Below the pieces are notes generated by a model, which saw nothing but the letters and a program-made list of their open reading frames with translations, was not told where the DNA came from and searched no databases. The position numbers and the translations under genes are program-made. From contig CALOAN010000048.1 in NCBI GenBank assembly GCA_942491345.1, positions 1 to 64,000 of the forward strand: 64,000 nt of DNA, given 5' to 3'. Shown here piece by piece: positions 60,488 through 64,000 of this stretch. Each line of letters starts with the position of its first letter. Position 1 is the first letter of the stretch. Source of the DNA: JAHEEL01 sp942491345 (GTDB taxonomy: Bacteria; Actinomycetota; Acidimicrobiia; Spongiisociales; UBA5794).

Positions 60488-60823
60488 ATGAGCGAAACTC
60501 CAGACATGAGCGACTTCGAGTCACTCGGCATCCGCGTTGGCACGATTGTGAACGTTGACCACAACACAGGCGCCCGCGAACCGGCCTACCGTCTCTGGAT
60601 CGACCTTGGTGGTGAGGTACCCGTTCAATCGTCCGCCAAGATCACCGAGCGATACGGAACCGCGGACCTGATCAATCGGCAGGTTGTGGTCGTGACCGGT
60701 TTTGGCGCACTCCGTGTTGGAGGGTTCCGATCCGATGTCCTCGTCCTCGGCGTGGCCACCGGGGACGGTGTTGTGCTCTTGCGACCGGACGACGCCGTGC
60801 CTCCGGGTTCGCGCGTGTCGTGA
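60488..60823 (+). CDS. csaA: CsaA-like tRNA-binding domain protein
   Basis: A 111-residue OB-fold protein of the CsaA/EMAPII-like tRNA-binding family: IRVGTIVNVDHNTGAREPAYRLWIDLGGE (about 17-45; key Arg and Gly residues seen) and VQSSAKITERYG follow the typical beta barrel. Such proteins act as secretion chaperones or bind tRNA-like RNA. The ATG at 60488 gives 111 residues. It is divergent from the Cdc48-like gene and convergent with the nuclease gene, whose ends abut. Confidence 0.87.
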   Translation: MSETPDMSDFESLGIRVGTIVNVDHNTGAREPAYRLWIDLGGEVPVQSSAKITERYGTADLINRQVVVVTGFGALRVGGFRSDVLVLGVATGDGVVLLRPDDAVPPGSRVS

Positions 60824-62440
60824 TCACGTGAGTGTGGGGATCGCCCGGAGCGGGAGTGCCAGTGCCCCCGTGCTCTGCACGATCGTGATGCCCTCCCGAT
60901 CGAGCCAGCGCCATATCAGGTGAGCTTCCTCGGAAACCTGCACGGATCCGGGAGTCTGCAGAGGTGTCGCATCCGGGTCTTCGGCGGCAACGAGCGGTGG
61001 TTGAGACCGCGCATTCCATGATCCAACGAGACGGCCATGGCGGATCGCGACGCCATCGCCGCGCGTGTCCTCCGCCCAGACCGTCCCGGCGGCGGCGAGG
61101 GATTGCCAGGCTCTGCGACGCTCGAGCGATCGGGCGAGCGACTGGTAGCGATCCCGTACCTCCGCGGCGTCTTCGAACCGCTGGTCGCGGGCGAGTCGCG
61201 ACATCCGCTCGCGGAGTGCATCGAGCATCAGTGCAGGATCACGCTCGACGCCATCGCGAACGCGATCGACCACCGCCCGGTACACATCATCCTCGACTGA
61301 ACCGTCGCACGGGCACATCGCGGTTCCGAGCTGGCCGTAGGAGCACGCAGCGGATCGCGCGGTTCCAGTGCTCGTGCAACGGCGGATCGGTACGGCGTCC
61401 CAGATCGCGTGCACGACGACCTCGGCTGCTTTGCGGGATCGGTACGGACCGAGGTACAGCGCACCATCATCTCGGACCGACCGGACCATCGAGAGTCGCG
61501 GGAATCGTTCGGTGGTCAGCTTGACCCAGGTCTGGCTCCGAGGCGGCCGAGACCTGCGGTTGTACCGGGGTGTGTGTTCTGCGATGAGTCGGAGTTCGAC
61601 GACCTCGGCCTCCAGCTCGGTCTCGCAGACTCGATATTCGATTTGCTCGAGGTCGCGGAGCATTTGGGCGACCGAACGGCGATCGTCACCGTAGAAGTAG
61701 GAGCGAACCCGTGATCGGAGGTTCTTCGCCTTGCCGACGTAGATCACGGAACCGTCGCGGTCGATGAAGAAGTAGACACCCGGCCGCCGGGGTAGATCGC
61801 TGGTCAGTTCGATCTTCCCGTAGTGCGCGGACCCTCGCGCTGTCGGCAGCGTCAAGAGGTCGTCGAGATGGGTGACGCCGAGTGTGCCCGCACGCTCCAA
61901 GAGTGACCAGAAGATGTGTGCCGTGGCTTTTGCGTCATCGAGTGCGCGGTGCGTCGGGGGATGCGGTGCTCGGAAGTGGGCGGCAAGCGAGGAGAGCTTC
62001 AGATTGCGGACTTCGGACCGGACGAGGCGTCGGCTCAGGCCAAGGGTGTCGACCGAACGGTTTGCCAGACGCCCATACCCGAGGCGTTCGGCTGCCGCGT
62101 TGAGGAACGAGAGATCGAATCGAACGTTATGGCCGACGATCACCGCATCTCCGATGAATTCGAGGAATGCCGGGAGCGCCTCTCCGATGGCCGGCGCCTC
62201 GATGACCATCGCCTGCGTAATGCCGGTGAGCACCGTGATGAAGGGGGGGATTTCAGTGCCGGGGTTCACGAGCGTTTGGAAGGTGCCAACAAGTTCACCG
62301 CCGAGGTACTTGACTGCACCGATCTCGGTGATCTCGCAGCTGGCGGCGGTCGCCCCCGTGGTCTCGAGGTCGAGAACACAGAATGGAACGGCGTGGAGCG
62401 CCGCTTCCATGTCCTCGAATGTTCGTTGCCCGGCCAGCAT
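60824..62440 (-). CDS. DEDD exonuclease fused to GIY-YIG (UvrC-like) nuclease
   Basis: A 538-residue protein. Residues about 15-180 are a DnaQ-type 3'-5' exonuclease: DLETTGA (DE of motif I), HNVRFDLSF (motif II), and HRALDDAKAT (motif III His and Asp). Residues about 215-300 are a GIY-YIG domain with GVYFFIDRDGSVIYVGKAKNLRSRV (split motif GVYFF...VIYVGKAKNL). The C-terminal part contains a UvrB-binding-like helix (MSRLARDQRFEDAAEVRDR). It resembles Cho/UvrC-like repair nucleases of actinobacteria; the proofreading-type domain is the special addition. Confidence 0.92.
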   Translation of the reverse strand: MLAGQRTFEDMEAALHAVPFCVLDLETTGATAASCEITEIGAVKYLGGELVGTFQTLVNPGTEIPPFITVLTGITQAMVIEAPAIGEALPAFLEFIGDAVIVGHNVRFDLSFLNAAAERLGYGRLANRSVDTLGLSRRLVRSEVRNLKLSSLAAHFRAPHPPTHRALDDAKATAHIFWSLLERAGTLGVTHLDDLLTLPTARGSAHYGKIELTSDLPRRPGVYFFIDRDGSVIYVGKAKNLRSRVRSYFYGDDRRSVAQMLRDLEQIEYRVCETELEAEVVELRLIAEHTPRYNRRSRPPRSQTWVKLTTERFPRLSMVRSVRDDGALYLGPYRSRKAAEVVVHAIWDAVPIRRCTSTGTARSAACSYGQLGTAMCPCDGSVEDDVYRAVVDRVRDGVERDPALMLDALRERMSRLARDQRFEDAAEVRDRYQSLARSLERRRAWQSLAAAGTVWAEDTRGDGVAIRHGRLVGSWNARSQPPLVAAEDPDATPLQTPGSVQVSEEAHLIWRWLDREGITIVQSTGALALPLRAIPTLT

Positions 62441-62510
62441 CGCGACCTCCGCCCGACGACGCTACACCGAACAAACGTTCGATTCAAGCATCGTACGGCA
62501 ATTTGCGGAC

Positions 62511-63047
62511 ATGGGACACGCCGTTGAAACTGGTTGCATGATCTTCCAGGGCCGGATCTACTACGACTTCTCGCCGCCGGTGTGGAAGTTCTACCGCTTC
62601 CTCACGGCCGCGTCGAACGACGGCGCCGACCTCCGGCTCGAATGGCGGCCCTTCCTCACCGAAGGCGATCTGCAGAGCACGGTCGGATTGGCCCTCGTTG
62701 AGTCGGTGCGACGTCGGTTCCCGGATCGTCACGGGGCGTACCTCCAAGCGCTGCTGGCCCTGCGACACCTCGAAGGGGCCGATTTGGCGGATCCCAGCGT
62801 GGCCGCCGTCGCTTCGAAATCGGCTTCCATCGGCGCGACGATTGAGCCGGACTTCGACGCGGTTGAGCGCTCGACGGAGGAGGGGACCCGCATCGGCGTC
62901 TCCGCCACCCCTTCGGTTTTCCGGCACGGTCCGGTGCTTCGCGTGGAGGTCAATCCGGCCGCCTATTCGGGCAACACCCTGGCGCGCCTCAGGCTCATCG
63001 ACGGTGTGCTCGACGACGACGGGATCTGGAGCCTCAGCAAGCCCTAG
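62511..63047 (+). CDS. DsbA-like thioredoxin-fold protein without CxxC
   Basis: A 178-residue protein of the DsbA/FrnE-like superfamily. The N-terminal strand IYYDFSPPVWKFYRFL (about 16-31) is where DsbA proteins have CPYC. Here the residues are SPPV, so no redox-active Cys is present. The helical insert (about 50-125) and the cis-Pro segment GVSATPSVFRHG (about 129-140) are typical. It may act as a binding protein or isomerase, not a thiol oxidase. The start may be 62511 or ATG 62538. Confidence 0.75.
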   Translation: MGHAVETGCMIFQGRIYYDFSPPVWKFYRFLTAASNDGADLRLEWRPFLTEGDLQSTVGLALVESVRRRFPDRHGAYLQALLALRHLEGADLADPSVAAVASKSASIGATIEPDFDAVERSTEEGTRIGVSATPSVFRHGPVLRVEVNPAAYSGNTLARLRLIDGVLDDDGIWSLSKP

Positions 63048-63826
63048 GGCCGCCGGCGCTGACGGACCGCTTCGAAGAGCATGACGGCGGCGGAGACGGA
63101 CGCGTTCAGTGAATCGGCGAGTCCCGCCATCGGTATGCGAATCGGCTTGCCGGATTCGCGCCAGGCCGCCGATACACCTTCGTGCTCGGATCCGACGACG
63201 ATGGTTGCGACCCCGGTGAGATCGGCGTCCCACAACTCGATTTCGGCGTCCGGTGTGGCAATGAACAGGGATCCCCTTCGGAGCGCCCATGCGATCGCGG
63301 TGTCGGCGTCGGTCACCGCGAACGGCACTGAGAACAAGGCACCTTGTGATGCTCTCACGACGTTCGGATTGAACGGATCGACGTTCGGCTCGGCGATGAG
63401 GAGGCCGGCCCCGGCCGCGTCGGCCGTGCGGAACATGGCACCGAGGTTGCCCGGCTTCTCGATGGACTCGGCCACGAGGGTGAGACCGCTCGCCAGCTCG
63501 TCGATCGATGGATCCCACACGGGGGCTACGGCAACAAGGCCGTCGGGGTGTTGGCGCATGGAGAGCTTGTCGAAGGCCCGTGCCGACGTAGAGGTGAGTT
63601 GGATCCCGGTCTCGGCGAGGGTCTCGGCGAGTGTCCGGGTCTCGGCGGCAGCGTACGTCTGGCACAAGAACGCCTCGGAAATCATGGTCCCGGCCGAAAG
63701 GGCGCTCCTTGTCTCTCGAGTCCCCTCGATGAGGAACATGCCGGAGGCTTCTCGCTGGCGGCGCCTCTTCAGGCGTGCGGTTGCCATGATCCGCGTATTC
63801 GTTGGACTCTCGATATGCGAGGTCAC
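63044..63826 (-). CDS. SpoU-family RNA 2'-O-methyltransferase
   Basis: A 260-residue SPOUT methyltransferase acting on tRNA or rRNA ribose. The N-terminal substrate-binding part reads TSHIESPTNTRIMATARLKRR (split as IESPTNTR and KRRRQREASGMFLIEG), and the SPOUT knot motifs are EKPGNLGAMFRTADAAGA, VGSEHEGVS and IPMAGLADSLNASVSAAV. The start is GTG 63826, which overlaps the stop of the preceding gene by GTGA and keeps the usual N-terminal motif. The ATG at 63787 would cut it. Confidence 0.9.
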   Translation of the reverse strand: MTSHIESPTNTRIMATARLKRRRQREASGMFLIEGTRETRSALSAGTMISEAFLCQTYAAAETRTLAETLAETGIQLTSTSARAFDKLSMRQHPDGLVAVAPVWDPSIDELASGLTLVAESIEKPGNLGAMFRTADAAGAGLLIAEPNVDPFNPNVVRASQGALFSVPFAVTDADTAIAWALRRGSLFIATPDAEIELWDADLTGVATIVVGSEHEGVSAAWRESGKPIRIPMAGLADSLNASVSAAVMLFEAVRQRRRP

Positions 63827-64000
63827 CAGCCGCCGCCACCGCCGGAGGAGAAGCCACCGCCGCCGCCGAAGCCGCCGAAGCTGCCGCCACTCCAGGATGA
63901 CCCGCCCCACGACGAGCCACCGCTGGAGCCGAATCCGCCGCCGCCGCCCCACCACGAGCCCCGATCCTGGGACCACGACGTGTCTTTGTAGACCGGTTCC
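63823..64000 (-). CDS. C-terminal end of a glycine-rich membrane protein (TPM/YgcG-like), truncated by the window
   Basis: Only the last 59 codons lie in the window. The sequence is dominated by Gly, Ser, Trp and Phe (SSWGGSSWSGGSFGGFGGG, then a short GGGGFSSGGGGGW end), the typical tail of TPM-domain/YgcG-like secreted or membrane proteins. Its stop overlaps the methyltransferase start by GTGA, implying an operon. The front of the gene is beyond base 64000. Confidence 0.7.
   Translation of the reverse strand, partial: EPVYKDTSWSQDRGSWWGGGGGFGSSGGSSWGGSSWSGGSFGGFGGGGGFSSGGGGGW

Noticed and set aside
1..64000. CRISPR arrays
   Set aside because: No series of identical direct repeats with unique spacers was seen. 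The 23-bp repeat field is too few, too degenerate and without spacers of uniform kind.

Overview
The window is 64 kb of GC-rich chromosome from an actinobacterium. Evidence for this is a WhiB protein, an F420-type LLM oxidoreductase, an actinobacterial Cdc48-like AAA protein, many GTG starts and an LPXTG wall protein. The gene mix (YerC-headed his operon, DsrE/DsrC-like sulfur genes, many ion transporters) would fit Acidimicrobiia or a relative, but that placement is inference. No CRISPR array, rRNA operon or intact tRNA was seen.

Region 1 (1-8.6 kb) is accessory DNA. A 7.9 kb integrative element lies between perfect 24-bp direct repeats (46-69 and 7923-7946). It carries an integrase, an excisionase-like gene, a field of 23-bp repeats, a SEC-C gene, an IS30-family insertion sequence, an ECF sigma factor with a membrane partner, and an AbiE toxin-antitoxin pair. 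Just outside it lie a tRNA-Val 3' fragment and the C-terminal remnant of a second integrase, traces of an older integration.

Region 2 (8.6-30.4 kb) is dominated by ion transport and stress genes: a membrane spermidine-synthase-like protein, a KhtU/KhtT-like K+ efflux pair, two tandem universal stress proteins, a Ca2+-type P-ATPase, an antiporter fused to stress domains, a corA pseudogene, kup and several very small membrane proteins. After these come a molybdopterin oxidoreductase, an epimerase, a flavodoxin and diaminopropionate ammonia-lyase. Region 3 (30.4-43.5 kb) holds a lone Flp pilin, msrA, split TauE/SafE halves, an LLM oxidoreductase, an aquaporin, RNase P RNA, and a five-gene sulfur-handling operon led by a PocR-type regulator.

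Region 4 (43.5-64 kb) has a TetR-controlled ABC exporter, trpD, and a thioredoxin-like lipoprotein gene whose first active-site Cys codon is an in-frame TGA. A bacterial-SECIS-like hairpin follows the TGA, so this is a probable selenoprotein. Next to it are an Lgt-like gene and a Cys-containing paralogue. The his operon (yerC-hisG-D-C-B-H-F-IE, minus strand) is tightly overlapped, with hisA divergent. The end holds an LPXTG surface protein with a structured leader, a Cdc48-like ATPase with a degenerate first AAA domain, a DEDD/GIY-YIG nuclease, an RNA methyltransferase and a truncated glycine-rich protein.

The strongest discovery candidate is the UGA-containing redoxin at 48282-48917. The 23-bp repeats of the integrative element, the mini-operon of two tiny proteins opposite kup, and the structured leader of the LPXTG gene are secondary leads.
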